DNA from: Pseudonocardia sp. T1-2H
GTDB lineage: Bacteria; Actinomycetota; Actinomycetes; Mycobacteriales; Pseudonocardiaceae
Direction of reading: 5' to 3'
NCBI RefSeq assembly: GCF_038039215.1
Contig: NZ_JBBPCL010000001.1
Location: 5,456,001 to 5,520,000, forward strand
DNA length: 64,000 nucleotides
Shown: piece by piece, positions 34,678 through 45,746 of the stretch
Layout: the number at the start of each line of letters is the position of its first letter
Position numbering within the stretch: the stretch's first letter is position 1
Position numbers and translations under genes: made by a program
The notes under the pieces: model-generated
Databases searched by the model: none
What the model saw: the letters and a program-made list of their open reading frames with translations, nothing else
What the model was told of the DNA's origin: nothing

Positions 34678-35484
34678 ATGACCGAGCAGCGCGTGCTGAT
34701 CGAGATCACCGACGGCGTCGCGGACGTCCGGCTCAACCGGGCGGAGAAGCGCAACGCGCTGGACCCGGCCATGTTCGCCGGGATCGTCGAGGCCGGGGAG
34801 ACGCTGAAGAAGGATCCGTCGGTGCGGGTCGTCGTGCTGTCCGGCGAGGGCCCGGACTTCTGCGCCGGACTGGACTTCGGCTCCTTCCGGGCGATGCGGG
34901 ACGGCGAGCGGCTCTCCGCGAGCGCGGCCGTCCCGCCCGGTAACGGGCCGGCGAAGGCGACCGGGCAGCGCGCCGCGTACGTCTGGGCCGAGCTCGAGGT
35001 CCCGGTGATCGCGGCCGTCACGGGCAACGCGCTCGGCGGCGGGCTGCAGATCGCGCTCGGCGCGGACATCCGGATCGTGTCGCCGGACGCGACGCTCTCG
35101 GTGTTCGAGGTGGCGTGGGGGCTGATCCCGGACATGACGGGCTCGCAGCTGCTCCCCGAGCTGGTGGGCCGGGACGTCGCGAAGGAGCTGACGCTCACCG
35201 CGCGGAAGGTGGGCGGGGAGGAGGCCGTCGCGATCGGGCTGGCCACGAAGCTGGACCCGGAGCCCCGCAAGGCCGCCCTCGCGCTCGCCCGCTCCATCGC
35301 CGAACGGAACCCGCACGCCGTCCGGGCCGCGAAGCGCCTGCTGGACATGGCGGGCCGGGTGGACCTGGACACCGGCTTCGCCGCGGAGCAGACGGAGATC
35401 GGCGCGCTGATCGGGAGCCCGAACCAGGTGGAGGCCGTGACGGCGGCGTTCGAGAAGCGGGCGCCGGTCTTCAAGGACGTCTGA
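34678..35484 (+). CDS. Enoyl-CoA hydratase family protein
   Basis: A 268-aa crotonase-fold enzyme: DFCAGLDFGSFRA, AAVTGNALGGGLQIALGADIR, FEVAWGLIPDMTGSQLLPELVG. The Asp in GLIPDMTG matches Delta3,5-Delta2,4-dienoyl-CoA isomerase-like members better than classical hydratases, so it may shift double bonds. GGAGAGGA precedes ATG 34678. It follows the previous crotonase by 23 nt. Confidence 0.9.
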   Translation: MTEQRVLIEITDGVADVRLNRAEKRNALDPAMFAGIVEAGETLKKDPSVRVVVLSGEGPDFCAGLDFGSFRAMRDGERLSASAAVPPGNGPAKATGQRAAYVWAELEVPVIAAVTGNALGGGLQIALGADIRIVSPDATLSVFEVAWGLIPDMTGSQLLPELVGRDVAKELTLTARKVGGEEAVAIGLATKLDPEPRKAALALARSIAERNPHAVRAAKRLLDMAGRVDLDTGFAAEQTEIGALIGSPNQVEAVTAAFEKRAPVFKDV

Positions 35485-35521
35485 GTACCGCGGCGCTCCC
35501 TGTGCACCGCCCCGCCCCCAC

Positions 35522-35610
35522 CCCGCGAGTCGGGGTCTCCCGACTACCGAGTCGGGGTTTCCCGTGTCCGGAAACCCCGACTCGGTGGCCCGTGGAGCGC
35601 GACTCGCGGG
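35522..35610. repeat. 89-bp head-to-head pair of CGAGTCGGGGT units
   Basis: Two ~42-bp arms of CCCGCGAGTCGGGGT-N9-ACCGAGTCGGGGTTTCC face each other across a few bases, forming one large palindrome. It lies between convergent genes at the right edge of the catabolic island, so it can act as a bidirectional terminator. Related single arms flank the DUF559 gene. Confidence 0.8.
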
Positions 35611-35624
35611 ATGATCTCGGGCGG

Positions 35625-36137
35625 TCAGAGGTCGCCGAGGTCCACCAGGAACGAGATCTCTGCGGGGGCGTACCAGGCGAGCTCCTGGTCCTCCGCCTCG
35701 CCGACCAGGAACTCCGCGTCCAGGTCGCCCAGGTCCGCCTTGTCCACCACCGAAGCCGCCTCCCGGACGGCGTGCTCCGCCTCCTCGGAGTCGACGTGGA
35801 TCGAGGCGATCCGGTCCATGGGGACGGGCCCGGAGATCCGGACCGCCGCGTCGTCGAGGTCGGGGCGCAGGGTGACGTCGTCCATGTCCGCCGCCACCAC
35901 TACGCGTCTGGCCGGGGTGGAGTCCTCCCCCAACCCGAACTCGACGGCGAGCAGCCGGAGCGAAGCACGGGCCGCCTCGTTCATCGCGGCGTACTCGAGC
36001 TCCTCCTCGTCCCCGGCCGTGTAGGCCTCCCGCAGCCGCGGGGTCAGGGCGAAACCCGTGCCGCCCATGGGTTCGAACCTTCCGGACTTGACCAGCTTGC
36101 GCAGCATCGGCCATGTCCCGGGAAGATAGATCCGCAT
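35625..36137 (-). CDS. DUF6912 family protein
   Basis: A 170-aa actinobacterial protein of unknown role, starting MRIYLPGTWPMLRKLVKSG and carrying ALTPRLREAYTAGDEEELEY and ARRVVVAADMDDV. It is cytoplasmic and acidic. Family members accompany the WS/DGAT-secA region (probably corresponding to Rv3231c). It marks where the mycobacterium-like gene order resumes after the island. Confidence 0.78.
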   Translation of the reverse strand: MRIYLPGTWPMLRKLVKSGRFEPMGGTGFALTPRLREAYTAGDEEELEYAAMNEAARASLRLLAVEFGLGEDSTPARRVVVAADMDDVTLRPDLDDAAVRISGPVPMDRIASIHVDSEEAEHAVREAASVVDKADLGDLDAEFLVGEAEDQELAWYAPAEISFLVDLGDL

Positions 36138-36154
36138 GCGTCAGCTCACCTTCT

Positions 36155-37564
36155 TCACCGGCTCGAGGCCAGCAGTTCGTCCAGCGACTCGTCGACGAGC
36201 CCCGCGAGGACGTCGACGTCGGGCATGGCGTCGCGATCGCCGTTGAACCCGTAATACACCCCGCCGTCGTAGCTCGTCAGCCCGATCGCGAGAGCCTGAC
36301 CCTTGGCGAGCGGAACGACGGGGAACATCTCCAGCATGCGCGCTCCGGCGGCGTAGAGGGGGAACTGGGGACCCGGAACATTCGTCACGACGAGGTTGAA
36401 GAACAGTTTGGACATCCCGCTGGCCGCCCGCGCCCCCAGCGCATGCAGGGTCGGCGGGGCGAAACCGCCGATCCGCACCAGGGTGTCCGCGCCGACGTTC
36501 CGGCCGTTGGACGTGTGTTCGCGCATCGCGTGCGTGACGTGGTGCAGCCGCACGACCGGGCTCGGTTCGCCGACGGGGAGGTCCACGAGGTACGACGACA
36601 CGCGGTTGCCGAGCGAGCCCGACGCCGCCGAGCTGGGCACGTCCGCCTCGCCGCGCACGGACAGCGGCACCATCGCGCGCACCGAGGCCGACGACGTCAC
36701 CGGCTCGCCGCGGGAGAGCAGCCAGTTCCGCAGGGCGCCGGACACCACGCTGAGCACGACGTCGTTGACGCTGCAGCCGTGCGCGGCCCGGATCCGCCGG
36801 TAGGACTCGAGCTCGGTGCGGGCCATCGCGAACCGGCGCTGGGTGGAGATGTCCACGTTGAGCGGGGTGCGTGGCGTCGGCCGGGTGGCCGTGCGGGCCA
36901 TCGTCAGGAACTTCCCCGCCATCCCGACGACCTTGTCCACCGTGGCGAGGGCGTCCCCGGTGGCGGCCCGGACGTTGTCCGCGATCTCGCTCGGCCGCGC
37001 CACCGCGTCCCCGATGGCCTCGGCGATCAGCTGCCCGTCGCTGGGTTCGGGCCGCGGCATCCACACCTCCTCGGTGGCCGGCCGCGGATCGGGCGACACG
37101 TCGAGGATGACCTGGCTGATGTCGATCGCGGAGATCCCGTCGACCATCGCCTGGTGGGTCTTCGTGACGACGGCGATGCGCCCCTTCGCCAGCCCCTCGA
37201 CCAGGTACATCTCCCACAGCGGACGGGTGTGGTCCAGTGGGCGGGACATCAGCCGTGCGACGAGCTCGGTGAGCTGCGCGTCGCTGCCCGGACGCGGCAG
37301 GGCCGAGCGGCGGACGTGGTAGGCCACGTCGAACTCGGTGTCGTCGATCCAGACCGGGCGCGCGAGGTTGCCGGGGACGTGGCGGACCTTCTGCCGGTAT
37401 CGCGGGACCAGCGAGATGCGCTGCTCGACGAGCTCCACCAGCCGGTCGTAGTCCAGGCCGTTCTTCGGCCGGCGGAAGATCGCCACCCCGCCGACGTGCA
37501 TGGGCGTGGTCGCCTGTTCCAGGTACAGGAAGGAGGCATCGAGCGCGGAGAGCCGGGGCGGCAT
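36155..37564 (-). CDS. WS/DGAT family O-acyltransferase with altered HHxxxDG motif
   Basis: A 469-aa member of the wax ester synthase/diacylglycerol acyltransferase family, which makes storage lipids from acyl-CoA. It has the N-terminal LSALDASFLYLE, NVDISTQRRF, NDVVLSVVSGALR and the C-terminal VVTNVPGPQFPLY. The catalytic motif reads THQAMVDG: the second His of HHxxxDG, the presumed base, is Gln. Activity is therefore uncertain. ATG 37564 fits the family start MPPRLSALDA. Confidence 0.85.
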   Translation of the reverse strand: MPPRLSALDASFLYLEQATTPMHVGGVAIFRRPKNGLDYDRLVELVEQRISLVPRYRQKVRHVPGNLARPVWIDDTEFDVAYHVRRSALPRPGSDAQLTELVARLMSRPLDHTRPLWEMYLVEGLAKGRIAVVTKTHQAMVDGISAIDISQVILDVSPDPRPATEEVWMPRPEPSDGQLIAEAIGDAVARPSEIADNVRAATGDALATVDKVVGMAGKFLTMARTATRPTPRTPLNVDISTQRRFAMARTELESYRRIRAAHGCSVNDVVLSVVSGALRNWLLSRGEPVTSSASVRAMVPLSVRGEADVPSSAASGSLGNRVSSYLVDLPVGEPSPVVRLHHVTHAMREHTSNGRNVGADTLVRIGGFAPPTLHALGARAASGMSKLFFNLVVTNVPGPQFPLYAAGARMLEMFPVVPLAKGQALAIGLTSYDGGVYYGFNGDRDAMPDVDVLAGLVDESLDELLASSR

Positions 37565-37601
37565 GACGATGATCCTATCGCCGCGTGCGACCCTTGCCCG
37601 C

Positions 37602-38357
37602 GTGACCGAAGCTTCCTCACCGAAGGACCGGTTCATCACCGTCTACGGCCGCAAGCCGGTCCTCGAGGCGCTGGCGGACGACACCCTGACCGTGGACAAG
37701 GTGATCCTCGCGGACACCGCGCGCGGCGAGCCGGTCAAGGAGATCACCGCGGCGGCCCGGCGACGGGGCGTGGAGGTGCAGCGGGCGAGCGCGCACCGGG
37801 TGAAGGTGCTGGCGGGCAACGGCCGGCACGACCAGGGCGTGCTCGCGGACGTCGTCGCGCCCCGGATGACCACGGTCGCGTCGTTCCTGCGGGACCTCGG
37901 TTCGCGCCGCGGCGCGTCCGTGCTGGTCCTGGACCGGGTCACCAACCCGTCGAACGTCGGGATGGTGCTGCGCTCGGCCACCGCCGCCGGGCTCGACGGC
38001 GTACTGCTCCCCCGGCGCGGCGTCCCCGCGATCGACCCGCTGGTCATCAAGGCGTCCGCGGGCGTCGCGTTCTCCGCACCCGTGCTGCGCTCGGGCACGG
38101 CCGAGGAGGGCTGTGTCGCGCTGCGGGAGGCAGGTTTCGCCGTCTTCGGCCTCGACGCCGGCGGGGCGTCTCTGCTGGACGCCGAACTCCCCCACCGGGT
38201 GGCGCTGGTGCTGGGCAACGAGACCGACGGGCTGTCCGAGCCGGTGCGCAAGGAGCTCGACGGGGTGTTGTCGATCCCGATGTTCGGGGGCGTCGAGTCG
38301 CTGAACGTGGCCAGCGCCGCCGCCGTCGCGGCGTACGAGCTGCTCCGCCGCCGCTGA
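37602..38357 (+). CDS. TrmH/SpoU-family RNA 2'-O-methyltransferase
   Basis: A 251-aa SPOUT methyltransferase. The N-terminal substrate-binding domain contains VYGRKPVLEALAD. The knotted domain has motifs VTNPSNVGMVLRSA, ALVLGNETDGLS and IPMFGGVESLNVASAAAVAAYE. It would methylate a ribose in rRNA or tRNA using SAM. The GTG at 37602 lacks a clear Shine-Dalgarno sequence; it starts 37 nt from the divergent acyltransferase. Confidence 0.9.
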   Translation: MTEASSPKDRFITVYGRKPVLEALADDTLTVDKVILADTARGEPVKEITAAARRRGVEVQRASAHRVKVLAGNGRHDQGVLADVVAPRMTTVASFLRDLGSRRGASVLVLDRVTNPSNVGMVLRSATAAGLDGVLLPRRGVPAIDPLVIKASAGVAFSAPVLRSGTAEEGCVALREAGFAVFGLDAGGASLLDAELPHRVALVLGNETDGLSEPVRKELDGVLSIPMFGGVESLNVASAAAVAAYELLRRR

Positions 38358-38371
38358 CCGGTCCTGCTCGC

Positions 38372-38424
38372 TGCACGAACGGCACCTTCGTGCGGGAGGT
38401 CTGCACGAGAGTGCCGTTCGTGCA
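38372..38424. terminator. Hairpin of the CACGAACGGCAC repeat family
   Basis: Two 22-nt arms (38372-38393, 38403-38424; two mismatches) separated by 9 nt, 14 nt after the methyltransferase stop. Same arm sequence as at 15778-15830. Confidence 0.72.
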
Positions 38425-38471
38425 TGAAACTGGCGGGTGGACGACGCGGCGGTGACGACTACGGTCGAGCC

Positions 38472-39692
38472 ATGGTGCAGCGTCGGATTCCCCGGTTCAG
38501 CGAGCTGAAGCCCCTGCTGCGGCCCGCACCCTTCGTCCGCGACGCCACGGAGCGCCGGTTGGCCCGCGCCGCCTCCATCGCGGACCTGCGGGACATCGCG
38601 CGGCGGCGGACGCCCCGGGCCGTCTTCGACTACACCGACGGCGCCGCGGACGGCGAGCTGAGCCTGAGCCGGGCCCGGGACGCCTGGTCGCGCGTCGAGT
38701 TCAGCCCGAGCGTGCTGCGCGACGTCTCCGGCGTCGACACGTCGCGGGAGATCCTCGGGCAGCGCTCCGCCCTGCCGTTCGCGTTCGCCCCCACCGGGTT
38801 CACCCGGATGATGGGCAGCGAGGGCGAGCCCGCGGTCGCGGCCGTCGCCGAGCAGGTCGGCATCCCGTACACGCTCTCCACGATGGGCACGACGACGATC
38901 GAGGACGTCGCCGCCGCCGCGCCGGGCGCCCGCAAGTGGTTCCAGCTCTACCTCTGGCGGGACCGCAGCTTCGCCAAGGACCTCGTCCAGCGGGCGGAGG
39001 CCGCCGGCTACGACACGTTGATGCTGACGGTGGACACCCCCGTCGGCGGCAACCGGCGGCGCGACGTGCACAACGGGCTCACCGTCCCGCCGGCGCTCAC
39101 GCTCCGCACCTTCGTCGACGGGGCGCTGCACCCGCGCTGGTGGTTCGACCTGCTCACCACCTCCCCGCTGACGTTCGCCAGCCTGGAGTCCACGGAGGGC
39201 ACCGTCGCGGACCTCATCAACCGCGTGTTCGACCCCGCGCTGACCATGGACGACGTGACCTGGCTGCGGAACGCCTGGCCGGGGAAGCTCGTGATCAAGG
39301 GCATCCAGAACGTCGACGACGCGCGCCGCGTGGTCGACGAGGGCGCGGACGCGGTGCTGCTCTCCAACCACGGCGGCCGCCAGCTGGACCGGGCACCCGT
39401 GCCCCTGGAGCTGCTCCCGCCCACCGTGCAGGCCGTAGGCGGACGCGCGGAGGTCTTCGTGGACACCGGGATCATGCACGGGGCGGACGTGGTCGCGGCG
39501 ATCGCGATGGGCGCGAACGCCGCCCTGGTGGGGCGCGCGTACCTCTACGGGCTGATGGCGGGCGGACAGCAGGGGGTGCGCAAGGCGGTCGACATCCTCA
39601 CCGGGGAGATCGTCCGGACCCTGCAGCTCCTCGGAATCACCCATGTCGATGATCTTCGGGCAGAACACGCGCGGCTACGCCCGATCGGGTGA
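38472..39692 (+). CDS. lldD: FMN-dependent alpha-hydroxy-acid dehydrogenase (L-lactate dehydrogenase type)
   Basis: A 406-aa TIM-barrel flavoenzyme oxidising L-lactate or a related 2-hydroxy acid. FDYTDGAADGE starts the fold, PFAFAPTGFTRMM and STMGTTTIEDVA line FMN, and VLLSNHGGRQLDRAP has the catalytic His. DTGIMHGADVVAAIAMGAN and GRAYLYGLMAGG finish the phosphate site. ATG 38472 is internal to a longer open frame that begins in the terminator, so the shorter start is used. Confidence 0.92.
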   Translation: MVQRRIPRFSELKPLLRPAPFVRDATERRLARAASIADLRDIARRRTPRAVFDYTDGAADGELSLSRARDAWSRVEFSPSVLRDVSGVDTSREILGQRSALPFAFAPTGFTRMMGSEGEPAVAAVAEQVGIPYTLSTMGTTTIEDVAAAAPGARKWFQLYLWRDRSFAKDLVQRAEAAGYDTLMLTVDTPVGGNRRRDVHNGLTVPPALTLRTFVDGALHPRWWFDLLTTSPLTFASLESTEGTVADLINRVFDPALTMDDVTWLRNAWPGKLVIKGIQNVDDARRVVDEGADAVLLSNHGGRQLDRAPVPLELLPPTVQAVGGRAEVFVDTGIMHGADVVAAIAMGANAALVGRAYLYGLMAGGQQGVRKAVDILTGEIVRTLQLLGITHVDDLRAEHARLRPIG

Positions 39693-39736
39693 GGCCCGAC
39701 GTGCGCGCGGTCCGGCGCAGGGCCATGGTGGGCCCC

Positions 39737-39964
39737 ATGGGATTCATGGACAAGGCCAAGGAAATGCTGGGTCAGCACGACGACAAGGTCGACCAGGGTC
39801 TCGACAAGGTCGGGGACATGGCGACGGAGAAGTACGGCCACGGCGAGCAGGTGGACAAGGGCGTCGACTTCCTGCAGCAGCGCACCGGTGAGGGCGACAC
39901 CACCGGTGCTCGCGGCGAGGCCCCGGCGCCGGAGGGTGAGCAGCCCCCGCCGCCCCCGGCGTGA
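39737..39964 (+). CDS. MT0933-like (Rv0909-type) antitoxin-family small protein
   Basis: A 75-aa protein, MGFMDKAKEMLGQHDDKVDQ and GLDKVGDMATEKYG, followed by a Pro/Ala-rich tail. The N-terminal 50 residues match the small MT0933-like family named for the Rv0909 antitoxin. No SRPBCC-type toxin partner (Rv0910 kind) is adjacent, so a toxin-antitoxin role is doubtful. An in-frame ATG at 39725 is the alternative start. Confidence 0.75.
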   Translation: MGFMDKAKEMLGQHDDKVDQGLDKVGDMATEKYGHGEQVDKGVDFLQQRTGEGDTTGARGEAPAPEGEQPPPPPA

Positions 39965-39983
39965 CCCCTCCCGCCTGACGTTC

Positions 39984-40016
39984 GACGGCGCCACCCCGAC
40001 TCGGGGCGGCGCCGTC
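39984..40016. terminator. Bidirectional hairpin between the antitoxin-like and HAD genes
   Basis: 15-nt arms (39984-39998 and 40002-40016) pair with one mismatch around ACT. Convergent gene ends on both sides. Confidence 0.78.
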
Positions 40017-40017
40017 G

Positions 40018-40401
40018 TCATGCCGGGGGCAGGTCCAGCAGGATCCCGAGTTCGCCCAGGGTGGCGTCCGGTGCGGAGTGCAGGACGCCCACAGCGCCGG
40101 CCGCCGCGGCACCGCGCACGTTGACCGGCACGTCGTCGACCACCACGCACTCGCCCGGCTCCAGGCCGAGGAGTTCCGCGGTGCGCCGGAACACCTCGGG
40201 ATCCGGCTTGCGGGCGCCGACCACCGCGCCGAGGACGACGACGTCGAACGCCTCCCGCAGCTCGTCCGGGACCGCGTGGGCGTCCGAGACCAGCGCCAGG
40301 CGCAGCCCCGCGGCGCGGGCCCGGCGCGGCACGTCCGCCATGTCCTCGCCGTCGGTGAGCACGCCGCCGTAGTCCAGGATCAGCCCCCGCAGGTCCGCCA
40401 T
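40018..40401 (-). CDS. Small HAD-family hydrolase without cap domain
   Basis: A 127-aa HAD-fold protein, short for the family (~200 aa). Motif I is LDYGGVLT with the nucleophile Asp; the +2 residue is Gly instead of Asp, as in several HAD-IA members. Motif II is LALVSDA, motif III lies in GARKPDPEVFRRT, motif IV is VVVDDVPVN. The cap between motifs I and II is essentially missing. ATG 40401, 28 nt below the MarR stop. Confidence 0.82.
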   Translation of the reverse strand: MADLRGLILDYGGVLTDGEDMADVPRRARAAGLRLALVSDAHAVPDELREAFDVVVLGAVVGARKPDPEVFRRTAELLGLEPGECVVVDDVPVNVRGAAAAGAVGVLHSAPDATLGELGILLDLPPA

Positions 40402-40429
40402 CCCGGCGACGCTACCCAGCTCGCCGGAC

Positions 40430-40886
40430 TCATGCACCGTCCTCGCCGACCGCGTCGAGCACCGCGAGGAGGTAGCGCCGGACGACGACATCCTCGGCGG
40501 CCGACGGGCGCGGCAGCCGTTCCCGGTACACCGCCTCGACCTGCTCGTGCGCGGTGCCGAGCCGCCGCCGCCCGGCGGCGGTGATCCGCAGCCGGACGAC
40601 CCGTCGGTCCGCCGGGTCCCGCTCGCGCCGAAGCGAGCCCTCCTGCTCGAGCGTGTCGACGACCGGGGTCAGCGTGGCGGGCGTGACGCCCAGCTCCGCG
40701 GCGAGCTTCCCGGTGGGAGAGGCCGTCGGTGTGCGCGAGCACGCCGAGGCCGGCGAGCGAGGTCGTCGTGAGGCCGTGCCCGGCGGTGATGCCGTGCCGG
40801 AAGCGGCCGAGCGCGGCGCCGGTGCGGGCCAGGAGCGCGGGCAAGGGCATGTGCTCCGGCCGGGACTCGAAGTGCGGGGAGGTCAC
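40430..40886 (-). CDS. MarR-family regulator, apparent frameshift
   Basis: A ~152-aa winged-helix MarR-type protein. The observed frame breaks at GAGCTTCCCGG on plus (40703-40713). If one T is removed, the coding strand reads THTDGLSHRELAAELGVTPA and TLTPVVDTLEQEGSLRRERD, a standard MarR recognition helix and wing, ending in VLDAVGEDGA. GTG 40886 is the start. A perfect-looking palindrome lies 8 nt upstream, suggesting autoregulation. Confidence 0.82.
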
Positions 40887-40893
40887 GCGGAGA

Positions 40894-40936
40894 CCGTACA
40901 GATCCGTACGGCGACGAATCATCCGGCGCCGTACGG
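40894..40936. promoter_or_regulatory. Probable MarR operator, CCGTAC palindromes
   Basis: CCGTACAGATCCGTACGG (40894-40911) is an 18-bp near-palindrome, and an 8-bp perfect copy CCGTACGG follows at 40929-40936. Both lie in the gap between the divergent MarR and Rv3235-like genes. Confidence 0.6.
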
Positions 40937-40982
40937 ACCCGAAACTGCCGCTGGTCCCGGGGCGGGCCCGGATCCTCGGCGC

Positions 40983-41564
40983 ATGACGACGGTCCTCACC
41001 GCCCCCGCAGACACCGCCCCCACGGACACGACCACCGGACGCGCCGCGCCGACGACCGCACCGGCGGTACCCGAACAGCGCTGCGCGACCCGGCCACGCC
41101 TGCGGCGCGTGCGCTACGAACCCGAACCCGAGGACGTCGTCCCGCCCCGGACCGGCCGCGGGACCGCCTGGCCCGGGGCCGCGCCCGCTCCCCCGCCCCC
41201 GTCCACCTTCGCGGCGGCCGCGGAGCGGAGGGCGACCGAGCGGGAGCTCGCCGCCCGGCGGCGGGCCGGGACGACGATGCGGCTGGTGGTCGAGGTCGTC
41301 GACGGGCGACGGCCCGTGCGTCAGCTGCACGGGCTCGTCGGGCCGCGGGTGCTCCGCTACGTGACCGCGGCGATCCTGGCGCCGCACGCCCGGCGCGCGA
41401 CGGCCCGGCTGACCAGCGTGCACGTCTCGCTGCCCGCCCGGGACTGCGCGGAGGTGACGGCGGTGTGCAGCATGGGCGGGCGGGTGCGGGCGATCGCGGC
41501 CCGCTTCGAGCTGGGCGGGCCGCTGCCGGGTGAGTGGACGTGCACCGCCCTGCGGGTCCTGTGA
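40983..41564 (+). CDS. Rv3235-family protein
   Basis: A 193-aa protein. The first ~75 residues are Pro/Ala/Thr-rich and disordered. The C-terminal ~100 form the Rv3235-type domain: VVEVVDGRRPVRQLHGLVGP, VHVSLPARDCAEVTAV and RAIAARFELGG. It is convergent with secA1, as in mycobacteria, where a link to the secretory ATPase has been suggested only by position. Function unknown. Confidence 0.82.
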   Translation: MTTVLTAPADTAPTDTTTGRAAPTTAPAVPEQRCATRPRLRRVRYEPEPEDVVPPRTGRGTAWPGAAPAPPPPSTFAAAAERRATERELAARRRAGTTMRLVVEVVDGRRPVRQLHGLVGPRVLRYVTAAILAPHARRATARLTSVHVSLPARDCAEVTAVCSMGGRVRAIAARFELGGPLPGEWTCTALRVL

Positions 41565-41621
41565 CCGGCCCGAACCGCAGTCGATCGGCGGGGCCCGGAG
41601 AGCGGCGACCGCCTGCGCGGG

Positions 41622-44612
<2,991 letters not shown>

Positions 44613-44820
44613 TGGTCGACCTCATTCACCATCGCGGTCAGGTGCCGATCGTGGCGGACCCGCGAGGGCCCGGCCGATCGGCCGCGGCGCCGTGGGACGA
44701 CGCCCGCTCCTCACCATGGTAGAGCCCCCCGGGTAGTGCTCCCCACACACTCGGCGACCCGCACCCGGGTGAGGTGCGAGCCGCCGGTGAGGGTGGTGTC
44801 TCCTGCGGTGAGCGGTGCGA

Positions 44821-45516
44821 TCAGCCGCCCAGCCGGATCACCCCGTAGTCGTAGCCCTTGCGTCGGTACACCACCGACGGGGCGCCGCACTCGGCGTCGG
44901 AGAAGAGGTAGAAGTCGTGCCCCACGAGCTCCATGCGCGAGAGCGCCTCGTCGATGCTGATCGGGTCGGACGGGTGCGTCTTGCGCCGGACGATCTGCCC
45001 GGGCCTGGCGGGGTCGCGGTCCTCGGCGAGATGGTCGCCGTGGTCGCGCGGTGAGGGGATGTCGTAGTCGTAGCTCGTGCGGTCGTCCTCCAGCAGGTCC
45101 TCGCGGCGGTCGGTCCCGGGCATCTGCTCGAGCAGCGCGACGGCGGCGGGTACGTCCCGGCCGATGGTGATTCGCGTCCGGCGGCCGGTCACCCGGCGGC
45201 GGTCGTGCGAGCGTCGGAGCCTGCTCTCGAGCTTCGAGACGGCGCAGTCGAGCGCTCCGTAGAAGTCCTGCGCACAGGCTTCCGCGCGGGCGACCGGGCC
45301 GCATCCTCTGCCCGTGATCTCCACCCGCTGGCAGTTCTTGCTCTGCCGGCGGTTCGGCTCGTGGAAGAGTTCGACCTCCATGCCGACGATCTTGTGGTCG
45401 TAACGCTCCAGGCGCCCGATCTTCTCCTGGACGTGGATCCGGAAATGCTCCGGGACCTCCACGTTCCGGCCGGTGACAACGATCTCCACTCGACTTCCCT
45501 CGCTCTCCGTGCTCAT
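44821..45516 (-). CDS. hpf: Long-form ribosome hibernation-promoting factor
   Basis: A 231-aa protein with an N-terminal S30AE domain (residues ~8-115: EIVVTGRNVEVPEHFRIHVQ, KIGRLERYDHKIVG) and a C-terminal dimerisation domain ending SRMELVGHDFYLFSDAE and YRRKGYDYGVIRLGG. The long form dimerises 70S ribosomes into inactive 100S. It corresponds to Rv3241c between secA1 and comF. The 230-nt gap upstream (45517-45746) holds its promoter; no further gene seen. Confidence 0.93.
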   Translation of the reverse strand: MSTESEGSRVEIVVTGRNVEVPEHFRIHVQEKIGRLERYDHKIVGMEVELFHEPNRRQSKNCQRVEITGRGCGPVARAEACAQDFYGALDCAVSKLESRLRRSHDRRRVTGRRTRITIGRDVPAAVALLEQMPGTDRREDLLEDDRTSYDYDIPSPRDHGDHLAEDRDPARPGQIVRRKTHPSDPISIDEALSRMELVGHDFYLFSDAECGAPSVVYRRKGYDYGVIRLGG

Positions 45517-45746
45517 CGGCGTCGGGTCGTAGTCCCGGGCGTCGCGGGGGCTGTCGGATCGGTTCCCGCGACTCCGGAACGGTCGATCGGTGTTTCCCAT
45601 TCGTTGTGTTGTGGGTAACTGATTGGAGGGACGGTAGTGCGCATCACGGTCCGGCAACAGACCCGGGCGGTGAGTGACATCAGGTTGGAGGATTTCGCCG
45701 AACGAGGTTTCCCACGTGCCCTGGACCAGGTACTTTGGATGGGTTG

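Noticed and set aside
33844..35484. A 546-codon frame that looks like a fusion of two crotonases
   Set aside because: The middle part is nonsense produced by the frameshift at ~34435; the second crotonase has its own ribosome site and ATG at 34678.
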